A DNA stretch of 64,000 nt from Bog-473 sp963726135 (GTDB taxonomy: Bacteria > Actinomycetota > Acidimicrobiia > Acidimicrobiales > RAAP-2): positions 1,922,001-1,986,000 of the forward strand of contig CAVSBE010000008.1 of NCBI GenBank assembly GCA_963726135.1, written 5' to 3'. The notes under the pieces are model-generated. The model saw nothing but the letters and a program-made list of their open reading frames with translations. It was not told the DNA's origin and ran no database searches. Of this stretch, positions 25,404 through 35,407 are shown one piece after another. Numbering within the stretch: the first letter of the stretch is position 1; the number at the start of each line of letters is the position of its first letter. The position numbers and the translations under genes are program-made.

Positions 25404-26330
25404 CTACGCCTGGGGACCGGAGAGACCGCCCGCCAGCGACGCCTTGTGCAGCGTGTTCGCCGCGAGCCGCATGTGGGCCGCGTCGACGAGCGTGCCGTCG
25501 CGCCCGATGGCCCCGACGCCACCGGCCTCGGCCTCGCGGTAGCTCTCCATCGACTGCCGGGCATCCTCGATCTCCTCGGCCGTGGGTGAGAACACCTCGT
25601 TGGCGATCGGCACCTGGCCGGGGTGGATGGCCCACTTGCCGTCGTACCCCAGTGCGCTCGCCTGGAGTGCCGCCTGCCGGTACCCCTCGGGGTCCTGGTA
25701 GGCGGGATAGGGCGCGTCGATGGCGTCGATCATGGCGGCCCGCGCCGCGGCGAGCACCTGGACGCGGGCGAAGTGCCAGAAGTCGCCCGGATAGGGGACG
25801 ACGGGGTCGAAGTTGCCGTCGACGCGTGCGTGCAGCGATGCCGAGAGGTCGCCGGCTCCGAAGATGAGTGCCTCGAGTCGTGGGCTCGCCCGGGCGATCT
25901 CGAGCGCGTTGGCCAGCCCCTCGGCTTCCTCGATCAAGACCTCCAGGCCGATCGGACGCGCCAGCCCGAGTTTCGCCTCGAGCTGGCCGAGCAGCACGTC
26001 GACCCACCACACGTCGCGAGCGGTCCGCACCTTGGGCACGATCAACACGTCGAGCGCGTCCCGTGCGCCGGTGACCACCTCGATGATGTCGCCGTGGCAC
26101 CACGGAGTCTCGATGCCGTTGATCCGCACGGCCCGCACCGTCCGCCCCCAGTCCAGCCCCGTGAGCGCCCCGACGGCGGTCGCTCGGGCCGACTCCTTCG
26201 CCGCCGGCGCGCAGGCGTCCTCGAGGTCGAGGAACACGAGGTCAGACCCCGCCGACGGCGCCTTCTCGCACATGCGCTCGCTGCTCGCCGGCGTGGCCAG
26301 CTCGGAGCGCCGGGCTCGAGGTGCGCGCAC
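25404..26330 (-). CDS. HpcH/HpaI aldolase/citrate lyase (CitE) family protein
   Basis: A TIM-barrel lyase of 308 residues. Family blocks are RRSELATPASSERM, SDLVFLDLEDACAPAAKESAR (metal-site acid cluster), TVRAVRINGIETPW (catalytic Arg), VLIVPKVRT, IGLEVLIEEAEGLANAL (Glu), IFGAGDLSASL, and DGKWAIHPGQVPIANEVF. Such enzymes cleave or form C-C bonds of malyl-, methylmalyl- or citramalyl-CoA. GTG 26330 follows AGGAGG four bases upstream. It is downstream of a CoA-transferase, which would supply the CoA thioester. Confidence 0.9.
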   Translation of the reverse strand: MRAPRARRSELATPASSERMCEKAPSAGSDLVFLDLEDACAPAAKESARATAVGALTGLDWGRTVRAVRINGIETPWCHGDIIEVVTGARDALDVLIVPKVRTARDVWWVDVLLGQLEAKLGLARPIGLEVLIEEAEGLANALEIARASPRLEALIFGAGDLSASLHARVDGNFDPVVPYPGDFWHFARVQVLAAARAAMIDAIDAPYPAYQDPEGYRQAALQASALGYDGKWAIHPGQVPIANEVFSPTAEEIEDARQSMESYREAEAGGVGAIGRDGTLVDAAHMRLAANTLHKASLAGGLSGPQA

Positions 26331-26350
26331 GATGCCTCCTTGGTCCTGGG

Positions 26351-27518
26351 TCAGATGGTGCCGGCCGCCCGCAGCGCGTCCAGTCGCTCGGCGTCCAGAC
26401 CGAGGAGGCCACCGTAGACGGCGTCGTTGTCCGCGCCGAGAGCACGACCCAGATGATCGATGCCGCCCGGTGTCTCGCTCAGGATGGCCACGGGCGCCTG
26501 GACCGTCATGGTCCCGAAGTCGGGGTCGTCCATCTCGACGAAGGAACCCCGCGCCCGCAGGTGCTCGTCGGCGAGCAGCTGCTGCGCGTCGTAGACGGGG
26601 GCCGCCGCCACCTCGGCCCGCTCGAACGCCGCCATCACGTCGTCCAGTGTCCGCGCGCCGATCCACCCGGCGACGATCGCGTCGATCTCGTGCGCGCGGG
26701 CCTGGCGCGGTACCGGGTCCACGTAGTCCGGAGTTCTCCGCCAGGTCCGGCCGGTTGATGGCACGGTAGAGGCGCACCGCGATGTTCGGAGACGCGCTGG
26801 AGATGGCCACCCACCTGGCGTCCGCGGTCTGGTACGCGTTGCGCGGCGCGCTGGCCGGGAGGAGGTTGCCGACGCGGCCGGGCACGATGCCGAGTTGGCT
26901 GTAGGACAGGGTGGCCGTCTCGATGAGCCGGGCGAGCGGCTCCACGAGATTGACGTCAACCAGCTGGCCGCCGCCGCCATGGAGGTCGCGGTGGTACAGC
27001 GCCATCATCACCGCGAAGGTGGCGGATTGGGCCGCGACGCCGTCGGCCAGGAAGAAGGGTGGGAGCGTCGGGGGGCCGTCCGGCTGTCCGGTGACATGGG
27101 CGAACCCGCTCATGGCCTCGGCCAGGGTGCCGAACCCCGGGCGGTCGCTGGCGGGGCCGCCGCGGCCGTAGCCGCTGACATGGAGCATCACGAGGCGGGG
27201 ATGGGCCTCGTGCACCGACTCGAAGTCGAGGCACCACTTGGCCAGGGCGCTGGGGCGGTTGTTCACGACGACCACGTCGCTGACGTCGAGCAACCGGTGG
27301 AACACCTCCTGGCCGTCGGGGACTCTGAGGTCGAGCGTGACACAGCGCTTGTTGCGGCTCATGCTCTTCCAAAAGAGGCCGATGCCGTCCTTGAGATCGC
27401 CCCAGGTGCGCAAGGGGTCGCCGACGCCCGGCTGCTCGACCTTGATGACGTCGGCGCCGAACTCGCCCAGCGCCGTGGCCACCATCGGTCCCGCGGCCAG
27501 CGTGGCGGCGTCGATCAC
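26351..27518 (-). CDS. CaiB/BaiF family III CoA-transferase, frameshifted
   Basis: A CoA-transferase of about 390 residues. ATLAAGPMVATALGEFGADVIKVEQPG and GDPLRTWGD mark the N-terminal CoA-binding fold, then NKRCVTLDLRVPDG (with the usual active-site-adjacent segment), VSGYGRGGP, and GGGQLVDVNLVEPLARLIE. A one-base break at about 26732 separates this from the C-terminal part (DDPDFGTMTVQAPVAILSETPGG ... LRAAGTI). GTG 27518 is the first standard start, but the family usually has about 11 more residues. A CTG at 27551 overlapping the preceding TGA would supply them. Confidence 0.86.
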
Positions 27519-27547
27519 CCGGATGCCCTCGCAGGGGGCGGCGTGGC

Positions 27548-28907
27548 TCAGCCACCGTGTGCGGACGGGGGGCGCCCGAGCCCCAGGTGCTCGCGCAGCG
27601 TTGCCCCGCTGTAGCGGGTCCGGAACAGGCCGCGCCGCTGGAGCTCGGGCACGACGAGGCGGACCACGTCCTCATAGGCACCCGGCGAGTGGGTGGCCGC
27701 GATGACGAAGCCGTCGCACGCACCGCTGTCGAACCAGGCTTCCATCTGGTCGGCGATATCGGGTCCCGGTCCCGACGAAACGGGGGCCTTGCAACAGTGT
27801 GGCCCGGTGCCCGGCCAGGTCGGCCAGCGTCACCGTGTCGCCGCCGATGTGGGTCCGGATGTTCTGGACGAGGCCCCGGATGCCGGACACCGACTCGATG
27901 AGCTCGTCACTGATCGGTGCGTCCAGTGCCATGCCCGAGAAGTCGTAGTTCATGAGCTCGGAGAGCAGCGTGAGCGACGCCATCGGGTCGACCAGGTCAT
28001 TGAGGAACAGCTCTTCGCGCTCTTCCGCGTGGCCCCTGGACTCCCCGACCACGGTGTAGGCCATGGGCAGCATCTTGACCGAGGCGGGCTCGCGGCCGCC
28101 CTCTCCGATGCGCTCCTTCTGGTCCTTGTAGTGCGAGCGGGCGATGTCGATGTCCGGGTCCCCGGTGAAGATCAGCTCCGCCCAACGGGCGGCGAAGTCG
28201 CGACCCCGGCCCGACGACCCCGCCTGGAGGAGGACCGGCCGGCCCTGCGGGCAGCGGGGGACGGTCAAGGGCCCTCGGACCGAGAACCACTCGCCGTCGT
28301 AGTCGAGCTCGTGCACCTTGGCGGGATCGGCAAAGAGGGGCGTCGCCCGGTCGAGCACCAGCGCGTCGTCGTCCCAGGTGTCCCACAGGCCCGTCGTCGC
28401 CTCGAGGAATTCGTCGGCCCGGTCGTAGCGCTTGTCGTGGGCCAGGTGCTGCTTCACGCCGTAGTTCTGGGCCTCACTGTCGTTGACCGACGTCACCACG
28501 TTCCAGGCCGCCCGGCCGCCCGAGAGGTGGTCGAGCGTGGCGAAGGTGCGCGCGACGTGGAAGGGCGAGTAGTAGGTCGTCGAGTAGGTGGCGCCCAGCC
28601 CGATGTGCCGTGTCGCGGCCGCCACGATTCCGAGCACCACGCTCAGGTCGAGTTTCACCGGGCGGGCGCCCGTGCGGACCGCCTCCGCCACCGACCCGCC
28701 GTAGATGCCCGGCATGGCGAGGCGGTCGTCGAAGAACATGAGGTCGAAGAAGCCGTCCTCGAGCGTCCGGCCGAGCTTCTGGTAGTAGCCCGCCGTCAGG
28801 AACCCGTGTTCGGTGGCGGGGTGACGCCACGAGCCGGCGTACACGGTCGCGTTCCCCGCCTGCATGAACCCGACCAGGGCCATCTGCCGTTTCGTCGTCT
28901 CGGCCAT
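27548..28907 (-). CDS. NtaA/SnaA/DszA-family FMN-dependent monooxygenase, frameshifted near its C-terminus
   Basis: A luciferase-like monooxygenase of about 452 residues. Diagnostic parts are YYQKLGRTLEDGFFDLMFFDDR, GLGATYSTTYYSPFHVARTFATLDHLSGGRA read in pieces, NVVTSVNDSEAQNYG (typical of the NtaA group), PVLLQAGSSGRGRDFAARWAE, and at the end CDGFVIAATHSPGAYEDVV. The last part is displaced by a one-base break at about 27765. Relatives attack C-N or C-S bonds with FMNH2 from a separate reductase. ATG 28907 follows GGGGAG. Divergent from the GntR gene. Confidence 0.88.
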
Positions 28908-28936
28908 CACTCCCCTTCCGGGACACCGGCGAATCT

Positions 28937-28949
28937 AATATGTAATATG
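28937..28949. promoter_or_regulatory. AT-rich direct repeat in the NtaA/GntR divergent region
   Basis: TAATATG-TAATATG-type repeat (two copies back to back) overlaps the GntR start codon and lies 30 bases upstream of the NtaA-like start. It is a candidate promoter element or GntR operator in an otherwise GC-rich sequence. Confidence 0.35.
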
Positions 28950-29615
28950 TCAGGTATCAAACTGATCAGCATCACCGTCCGGGCCCAGGCGGCCAGCGAG
29001 CTGCGCGATCGGATCCTGACCGGCCGCCTGCAGCCCGGCGACCGCCTCGATCTCGACCAGCTCACCGCGGAGTTCGGGATCAGCCGGACGCCGGTCCGCG
29101 AGGCCCTGCTCCAGCTCTCCTACGAGGGGCTGGTCGACATCACCCCCCGCAGCGGCATGACCGTGGTGGGGATCACCCCCGAAGACGCGGTGGACAGCTT
29201 CGCCATCCTCGCCGCGCTCGCGGGCAAGGCGGCCGAGATGGCCACGGCTCGGATCACGCCGGCCGAGCTCGCCCAGCTCCGGGAGCTGGCCGATGCCATC
29301 CACCGGTCCGACGACGTCGTCGGGGCCAACCGCCGCTTCCACCGTGCACTGAACCATTCGGCCCGTTCGCCGCGCCTGCTCACCCACTTGCGCCAGGCGG
29401 TCAGGGTCGTGCCGGGGAATTACTTCGAGCTCTTCCCCGAACAGGAGCAGCGGAGCCGCCGCGAGCACGCCGCACTGCTCGACGCGCTGGCGAGCGGTGA
29501 CGGCCAGGCCGCCCGCTCGCTCGCGGAGGACCACGTGCTCAGGGCCGGCCAGGCCCTCGGCGGGTGGCTGGCGGACCGGGCGGGACAGCGGAACGACCAA
29601 CCCGCCGCGCGTTGA
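28947..29615 (+). CDS. GntR-family (FCD/FadR type) transcriptional regulator
   Basis: A regulator of 222 residues. Winged HTH: ELRDRILTGRLQPGDRLDLD, LTAEFGISRTPVREALLQLSYEGLV; FCD domain: FAILAALAGKAAEMA, ANRRFHRALNHSA, EHAALLDALASGD (His and Glu residues that bind metal or ligand). It starts at ATG 28947 without a Shine-Dalgarno sequence, so the transcript may be leaderless. It is divergent from, and probably controls, the NtaA-like/CoA-transferase/CitE-like operon. Confidence 0.93.
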   Translation: MSGIKLISITVRAQAASELRDRILTGRLQPGDRLDLDQLTAEFGISRTPVREALLQLSYEGLVDITPRSGMTVVGITPEDAVDSFAILAALAGKAAEMATARITPAELAQLRELADAIHRSDDVVGANRRFHRALNHSARSPRLLTHLRQAVRVVPGNYFELFPEQEQRSRREHAALLDALASGDGQAARSLAEDHVLRAGQALGGWLADRAGQRNDQPAAR

Positions 29616-29636
29616 GCCGGGGGCCCCGGCCGGCCG

Positions 29637-30430
29637 TCACTCCTCCGGGCGGCGGTCGGACTTGAGCAGCCGGTCCAGGTTGGCCCGGAGCTCGGGCGTC
29701 GTGAACGACCGGTCCTCCGCGCTCAGCGCGAAGTCCAGCGAGGCCAGGACGGCGCGTTCGAGCTGGATGTTGATCACCCGCTTGGTGTCCTCGACCGCCC
29801 CCTTCGGCAGCCGTGCGATGCGATGGGCACAGGCCATGGCCTCGTCGCAGCACCTCTTCGTCCGCGACACACGTGGTTGACGAGACCGATCTCGGCCGCC
29901 CGGCGGGCTGGAATGCGGTCTCCCGTCAACGCGTACTCCTTGGCCAGCTGCAGACTCGTGAGCAGGGGCCACACGACGGGCCCGCCGTCGGCGGCCACGA
30001 GCCCGACCAGCACGTGAGGATCGGCGAGATGCGCGCTCTCCGCCATGAAGACGATGTCGGAGAGGGCGACGAGGCTGCAGCCGAGCCCGACCGCCGGACC
30101 GTTCACGGCGGCGACGATCGGCAGCCTGCACCGCATCATCCCCGTCACGATCTGGCGGCCGTGGGCGAGCGACGTGTGGCGGAGGGCGGCATCGCTCGCC
30201 AGCTCGTCGATGTAGCCGAAGTCGCCCCCGGCCGAGAAGGCCCGGCCCGAGCCGGTGATGACGGCGACCCGGGCGTCCTCGTCGGCATCGAGCTGGGGGA
30301 ACAACCCGGCCAGGGCGCCGTGGAGCACGTGGTTGGTCGCGTTGAGGTGCCCGGGCCGGTTCAGCGTGATCACGCGCACCGGTCCGTCCTCTCGGACCTG
30401 CAACTCGTCGGGAAGGTCGTACGTGCTCAT
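29637..30430 (-). CDS. Enoyl-CoA hydratase/isomerase family protein, frameshifted
   Basis: A crotonase-fold protein of about 264 residues. ITLNRPGHLNATNHVL, VITGSGRAFSAGGDFGYID and IVAAVNGPAVGLGCSLVALSD give the oxyanion hole. The usual catalytic glutamates are not evident (HLADPHVLVGLVAADGG), so the activity is uncertain. Breaks at about 29845-29870 shift the C-terminal helices (HRIARLPKGAVEDTKRVIN) to another frame. ATG 30430 overlaps the dehydrogenase stop as ATGA. Last gene of the ligase-dehydrogenase-dehydrogenase-hydratase operon. Confidence 0.85.
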
Positions 30431-31559
30431 GAGGTGGGGAGCTCCAGGATCCGGCTCGCGATGAGGTTGCGCTGAATCTGCGATGTCCCGCCCATGACGC
30501 TCTGGGCCCGACTGTAGAGGTACACCCGCAGCCAGGTGTCGACCCCGGCCGGGTCGGACACGCCGCCGATGGAGAGGGCGGCGTGCCCCACCGTCTGCTC
30601 GGTCGCGGTCATGAGGAGCTTGTCGACTGAGCCCTCGGGCCCGTGCGAGAGCCCGTCGAACCGGTCCGACAGCCGGCGGCTCACGTGGCACCGCAGCATC
30701 TCGGCCTCGACGATCGCCCACGCCAGGTCTCGCTGCTGCCTCCGACCCGAACGCGCCGGGGCCCTCCTTGACGGCACCGACCAGCCCGTTGACGAGCTTG
30801 CCGTAGCGGGCGACATAGCCGAGCTCGCCCGGCTCGCGCTCGTGGCTGACCACGGTCATGGCGAGCCGCCAGCCCTCGCCCGCTTCTCCGATCATGTTCG
30901 CCGCGTCCACCCGGGCGCCGTCGAAGAGGACCTCGCCGAACTCCCGCGTGATCCCGTTGATCATCTTGAGCGGCCGCTGCTCGATGCCCGGCTGGCGCAT
31001 CGGGACGACGAAGGCGGAGATCCCCCGGTGCTTGGGCACGTCGGGATCGGTGCGGGCGAGCACCAGGCACCAGTCGGCCACGTCCGAGTAGCTGGTCCAC
31101 ACCTTGTGGCCGGTGATCACGTACTCGTTGCCGTGGCGCACGGCGCGTGTGCGGAGCGACGGCGAGGTCCGAGCCGGCATCGGGTTCGCTGAACCCCTGG
31201 CACCAGCGCTCCCGCCCGCTCACCAGCCCCGGCAGGAAACGGCGCTGCACGTCGTCGCTGCCGTGGCGCAGGATGCCCTGCACCAGGTATCCGACGCTCG
31301 GCCGGGGTGGCGCGCCGGCCGTGGTCAGCTCCTCGTCGAGGATGACCTCGTAGACACTGGGGAGCTCGTGGCCCCCGATCTCGCTCGGCCACGACAGTCC
31401 GAAGAACCCGGCGTCGTAGAGCGTCCGGTGCCAGGCGGCCTGCCCGGCCCAGTACTCGTCGGCCGTCGACGACGGCGGCAGGCCCGGATTGTTGTCAGCG
31501 AGCCAGTCGCGCAACCGCAGGCGGAAGGCGAGCTCTTCGTCGGAGTCAGCGAAGTCCAT
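30427..31559 (-). CDS. Acyl-CoA dehydrogenase, twice frameshifted
   Basis: A dehydrogenase of about 376 residues. It starts MDFADSDEELAFRLRLRDWL (ATG 31559) and has FFGLSWPSEIGGHEL and RWCQGFSEPDAGSDLA. After a break at about 31160 come EYVITGHKVWTSYSDVADWC and PLKMINGITREFGEVLFDG. After a second break at about 30745 comes SVMGGTSQIQRNLIASRIL. These are the FAD and substrate segments of a FadE-type enzyme. It overlaps the partner gene upstream by 14 bases. Probably the larger subunit of a heteromeric pair. Confidence 0.85.
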
Positions 31560-32589
31560 CGCCGACCTCGACGCCGTGGGCGGCCAGCACGCGGGCCAGG
31601 TTGTCCCCGACACCGCCGAGCACCTCGGCGGACAGGAGGGCCCGCCGCAGGAAGACATGGGCGAGGCAGTCCCAGGTGTTGCCGATGCCGCCGTGCACCT
31701 GAACGGCGGTCTCGCAGACCGCGCGGGCCGCCCGCGGCGCAGTAGGCCTTGGCCGCCGAGGCCGCGGCCAAGGCCTCGGAGCCCGGCAGGGCGTCGACCG
31801 CCCATGCCGCGTGCAGTGCAATGCTGCGCGATCCCTCGGTGGCGACGAACGCGTCCGCCAGGAGGTGCTGGACGGCCTGGAACGAGCCGATGGCGGCCCC
31901 GAACTGCCGGCGTTCGCGCGCGTAGTCGCACGCCAGCGCGAGCGCCCCGCGCATGGTGCCGACGAGATCGGCGCACGCCGACGGCCAGGCCGAGGCTCCG
32001 CCAGGCGGCGACCTCGCTCTCGTCGACGGCGGCGCGTCTGTGCCGACGATCGCGGTGGCCGGCGGCCGTGAGGCGCGCCAACGGCCGGGTCAGGTCGGCC
32101 ACGGTCACGACATCGGCGATCGGGACCTCACTGATCGCGTACCCGTCCGGTCCGGCCACGAGCACCAGCGCCGACGTCGCGGCCTCCGCGTCGATCGCCA
32201 CTGCTCCGGTCGCCACGAGGCCGTCAACCGCACAGGCGGGCTCTGCGAGGTCGGCCGTCGAGCGCGACCGTCTCGCGACCGGTCGCGGCCGGGGCGCCGC
32301 TCAGGCGGCGGAGGTCCGCCGCCAGTGTGGGGCCCAGGAAGGCGACGTCGGCCAGACCCCGGCCGAGCTCCTCGGCGACGATCGCGACCTCGACCGCCGA
32401 TGCCCACGGACCGCCGTCCTCTGCGGGCGTCCGCAGCTCCCGCCAGCCGGAGGCGTCCACCGCCGCGTCGAGCTTGGCGGCCCGCTCGCGGTCATGGAGG
32501 TGCGCGACGGCGTGTACGCCGAGGCGCTCGACCACCTGCACCGCGGAGTCACGCAGCGCGCCCTGCTCCGCTGAGAGCCGGACGTCCAC
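31546..32589 (-). CDS. Acyl-CoA dehydrogenase, smaller partner subunit, several frameshifts
   Basis: About 347 residues when pieced together: LSAEQGALRDSAVQVVERLG (GTG 32589), WASAVEVAIVAEELGRGLADVAFLGP, then DAEAATSALVLVAGPDGYAI, then CDYARERRQFGAAIGSFQAVQHLLADAF, and VQVHGGIGNTWDCLAHVFLRR. At least three one-base breaks (about 32240, 32030-31960, 31740) separate these blocks. The last two blocks are the typical dehydrogenase C-terminal domain. Four bases after the ligase stop and overlapping the next dehydrogenase, it forms a pair with that gene. Confidence 0.72.
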
Positions 32590-32593
32590 TACG

Positions 32594-34115
32594 TCACCGC
32601 GTCGTCGGGCGAAGGTCGGCGCCCACTCGTCGCGGAGGGTGCGACGGAGCACCTTGCCCGACGGTGTCCGGGGGATGGCGTCGACGATCACGACCTGGCG
32701 CAGGCGCTTGTAGGTGGCGAGCGCCTCGCCGACGAGGTCCTGAAGTTCCCGCGCCGTGACGGTGGAGCCGGATGCCGAGCTGGACGGCGGCGACCGGGAC
32801 CTCGCCGGCACGCTCGTCGGCGACTCCGAAGACCGCGCAGTCGACCACGCCGGGGTGGCCGAGGAGGACGGCCTCGATCTCGGCCGGGGCGACCTGGAAG
32901 CCGCTGACCTTGATCATCTCCTTGCAGCGGTCGGTCAGGTGCACCCAGCCTTCGGGCTCGAGCCACCCCACGTCACCCGTGCGGTACCACCCGTCGTCGA
33001 AGGCGGCGGCGGTGTCATCCTCGGGCAGGTACCCGGCCATGGCCGAGGGGCTCCGCACCTCGATCTCGCCGACAGCGCCCGGCGCCAGCACCGCTCCCGT
33101 GTCGAGGTCGACGGCACGCAGCGCGACGTCCGCCGGCGGCAGCCCCGCCGAGTCCAACCGCCAGGCGTCGGGCTCGGCGACGGGGTTGGCCGCGATGACC
33201 GGGACCTCGCTGGCCCCGTAGGCCGGCAGCCAGCGGACGCCCGTGCGCGCGGTCACCGTCTCGGCGACGCTCGCCGTGACGGGGGTGGCGCCCCACATGA
33301 TGTAGCGCAGGGACGAGAGGTCGTAGCGCTCGAGGTCCGGGTGGTTCGCCATGGACAGCGCGATCGGGGCGACGGCCATCTCGATCGTCATGCGCTCCGA
33401 CTCGATCCGTCGGAGCTCCTCGTCGAGGTCGAAGCGGCGGTGCAGGCGGACCGTTGCCCCCGCCGCCGCGGCCGCCAGCAGGTTCAGGAGGCCGAGGATG
33501 TGCGACGGCGGCGTGGCCACCTGGAACCGGTCGTCGGGACCCAGACCGAGCGCGACGACCCAGTGCTCGGTGCCCCGGCCGATGGACCGGTGCGTGTGGC
33601 GCACCGCCTTCGGGCCGGTCGGTCGTCCCGGAGCTGAAGACGAGGACGCAGTCGTCGCTCTCCCGCACGGTTGCCGCGGGCGGAGGTGCGGTGCTGTTCG
33701 GGTCCATCGTCCCGGACGTCTCGGGCGCCGTCGAGGTCGAGGACGCGGCGCCGCGCCCAGGCGATCGGTCAGCACCTGAGCCGCCGGCCCGTCCGCGACG
33801 CCGTAGCAGGGGGAGGTCAGGCCCACGGCGTGTTCGACCTCGAGGGACTTCCACGCGGGGTTCAGCAAGACGGCGGCCGCCCCGAGCTTGCTTACGGCGT
33901 GGACGGCGACCACGAACTCGGGGCGGTTCGACGTCATGACGGCGACACGGTCGCCGGCGCCGACACCCTGGGCGGCGAGGTGCCGGGCAAGGCCGTTGCC
34001 CGGCCCGGTCCAGGTCCCCGAAGGTCCAGACGTCCTCATCGGCCAGGACAGCCGGTCGTTCCGGGAAGCGGGCGGCGGCCGACTCGAGCCCGAGATGCAT
34101 GAGGCCCGAAGCCAT
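32594..34115 (-). CDS. AMP-dependent acyl-CoA synthetase (ligase), multiply frameshifted
   Basis: An ANL-family ligase of about 506 residues. It starts MASGLMHLGLESAAARFPERP (ATG 34115). Recognisable parts are VAVMTSNRPEFVVAVHA, VLVFSSGTT (ATP loop), ATPPSHILGLLNLLAAAA, YGASEVPVIAANP, GYLPEDDTAAAFDDGWYRTGD, DRCKEMIKVSGFQVAPAEIE, and IPRTPSGKVLRRTL with the catalytic Lys. At least four one-base breaks are needed (about 34010, 33770, 33620, 32785). It would activate a carboxylic acid for the following dehydrogenases. Low sequence quality or real decay cannot be told apart here. Confidence 0.78.
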
Positions 34116-34143
34116 GGGGAAACATTCTTCTCCGAATTGAGAT

Positions 34144-34158
34144 CGACGTCAACATCAG
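34144..34158. promoter_or_regulatory. CGACGTCRA-type site between ligase and acyl-CoA dehydrogenase
   Basis: CGACGTCAACATCAG, in the divergent region of the ligase (34115) and dehydrogenase (34247) genes. It is nearly identical to the site at 56203-56217 and related to those at 53689, 58960 and 59072. Confidence 0.5.
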
Positions 34159-34166
34159 CGAAGGGT

Positions 34167-34250
34167 ATGGTTATCGCCGTGAGCACGCCTCTCGGGGAGC
34201 AGCACGGCCGCGCCGACGCGGCCGTGCGCCGGGTCGGGGCACGCAGGTGA
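34167..34250 (+). CDS. 27-codon leader-type ORF before the acyl-CoA dehydrogenase
   Basis: A short ORF starts MVIAVSTPLGEQ and ends RRVGARR. Its stop overlaps the dehydrogenase start as GTGA. A perfect 11-bp hairpin (34202-34227) lies inside it. It may be a leader peptide for translational coupling, or simply non-functional reading through a 5' UTR. No ribosome-binding site is obvious. Confidence 0.25.
   Translation: MVIAVSTPLGEQHGRADAAVRRVGARR
34202..34227 (+). promoter_or_regulatory. Strong leader hairpin upstream of the acyl-CoA dehydrogenase
   Basis: GCACGGCCGCG (34202-34212), loop CCGA, CGCGGCCGTGC (34217-34227): a perfect 11-bp, almost all-GC stem ending 19 bases before the GTG start. 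It could block ribosome access or act as an attenuator. Confidence 0.4.
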
Positions 34251-35407
34251 CGGAGCCGGTCGGAGTGGACGACTCCGTCCGGTCCGAAATCATCGGGACC
34301 GTCCGCACGTTCGTCCGGCGCGAGGTCATCCCGGTCGCGGCGGAGCTCGAGCGGACCGACACCTTTCCCACCGACATCGTCGAGCAGATGCGCGACCTCG
34401 GCCTCTTCGGCGTCACCATCCCCGAGGAGTACGGCGGGCTCGGGCTCGACCTCTTGACCTACATCGGCGTGATCGAGGAGCTGTCCTACGGCTGGATGAG
34501 CTTGACCGGCATCGTGAACACCCACACCATGGCCGCCATCTTGATCCTCACCCACGGCGACGAGCAGCAGAAGCGTCGCTGGCTGCCGCGATGGCCACCG
34601 GGGAACGCCGCGGCGCCCTGTCCCTCTCGGAGCCCGATGCCGGCAGCGACACCCGCAACCTCTCCTGCCGCGCCCTTCGGGACGGCGACGAGTACGTCGT
34701 CAACGGCACCAAGGCCTGGGTCACCAACGGGGAGCGCGCCGCCATCGTCGCCCTGGCCGCCCGCTCCGAGGAGGGCATCTCCGCCTTCATCGTCGAGAAG
34801 GAGCCCGGACAGAGGTTCGAGGGGATCTCGGTGAGCAAGCACGTGGGCAAGCTGGGCTACCGAGGCGTCGAGACGGTCGAGATGGCCTACGCCGACCACC
34901 GCATCCCCGCCGCCAACCTGATCGGGGAGCCGGGACGCGGCCTGCCCCAGATCCTCGGCGTGCTCGAGGTCGGTCGCATCAACATCGCCGCCCGTGCGGT
35001 CGGTGTGGCGCGGGCGGCGTTCGACGCCGCGCTCGACCTACGCCCAGCAGCGCGAGACCATGGGCAAGATCATCGGCGAGCACCAGGCCATCCAGCTGAA
35101 GCTGGCGGACATGGCGACGCGCCTCGAGGCGGCGCGGCTGCTCACCCGCAACGCGGCGGAACGGCGGCAGCAGGGGCTGCGCTGCGACGTCGAAGCCGGG
35201 ATGGCCAAGCTGTTCGCCAGCGAGACGGCGCTCGAGCTCAGCATGGAGGCGATGCGCATCCACGGCGGGGTGGGCTTCACGACGGACCTGCCCGTGGAGC
35301 GCTACTACCGCGACGCCCCTCTCATGGTGATCGGCGAGGGGACCAACGAGATCCAGCGGCTCGTCATCGCCCGGGGCCTGCTGGCCCGGGCCCGGGCTCA
35401 GGGCTGA
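34247..35407 (+). CDS. Acyl-CoA dehydrogenase, twice frameshifted
   Basis: A full-length short-chain-type dehydrogenase of about 386 residues. Starts at GTG 34247 (VRTFVRREVIPVAAELERTD, FGVTIPEEYGGLGLD). After a break at about 34595 come SLSEPDAGSDTRNLSC and EYVVNGTKAWVTNGERA. After a second at about 35037 come YAQQRETMGKIIGEHQAIQ, IHGGVGFTTDLPVERYYRDA, and IGEGTNEIQRLVIARGLL. The homotetramer-type C-terminal motifs suggest it acts alone on short or branched acyl-CoA. Ends 10 bases inside the convergent CoA-transferase gene. Confidence 0.88.

Noticed and set aside
25404..27518. An apparent CoA-transferase-CitE fusion
   Set aside because: The CoA-transferase ends at 26351 in another frame, and the CitE-like gene has its own GTG with AGGAGG at 26330.
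27693..28946. A long N-terminal extension of the GntR protein
   Set aside because: It is antisense to the NtaA-like gene. The conserved protein starts at ATG 28947.
31546..34115. An apparent ligase-acyl-CoA dehydrogenase fusion through 32600
   Set aside because: The ligase stop (32594) lies in the frame of the main ligase body, and the dehydrogenase has a GTG four bases later. The continuous reading depends on frame breaks nearby.
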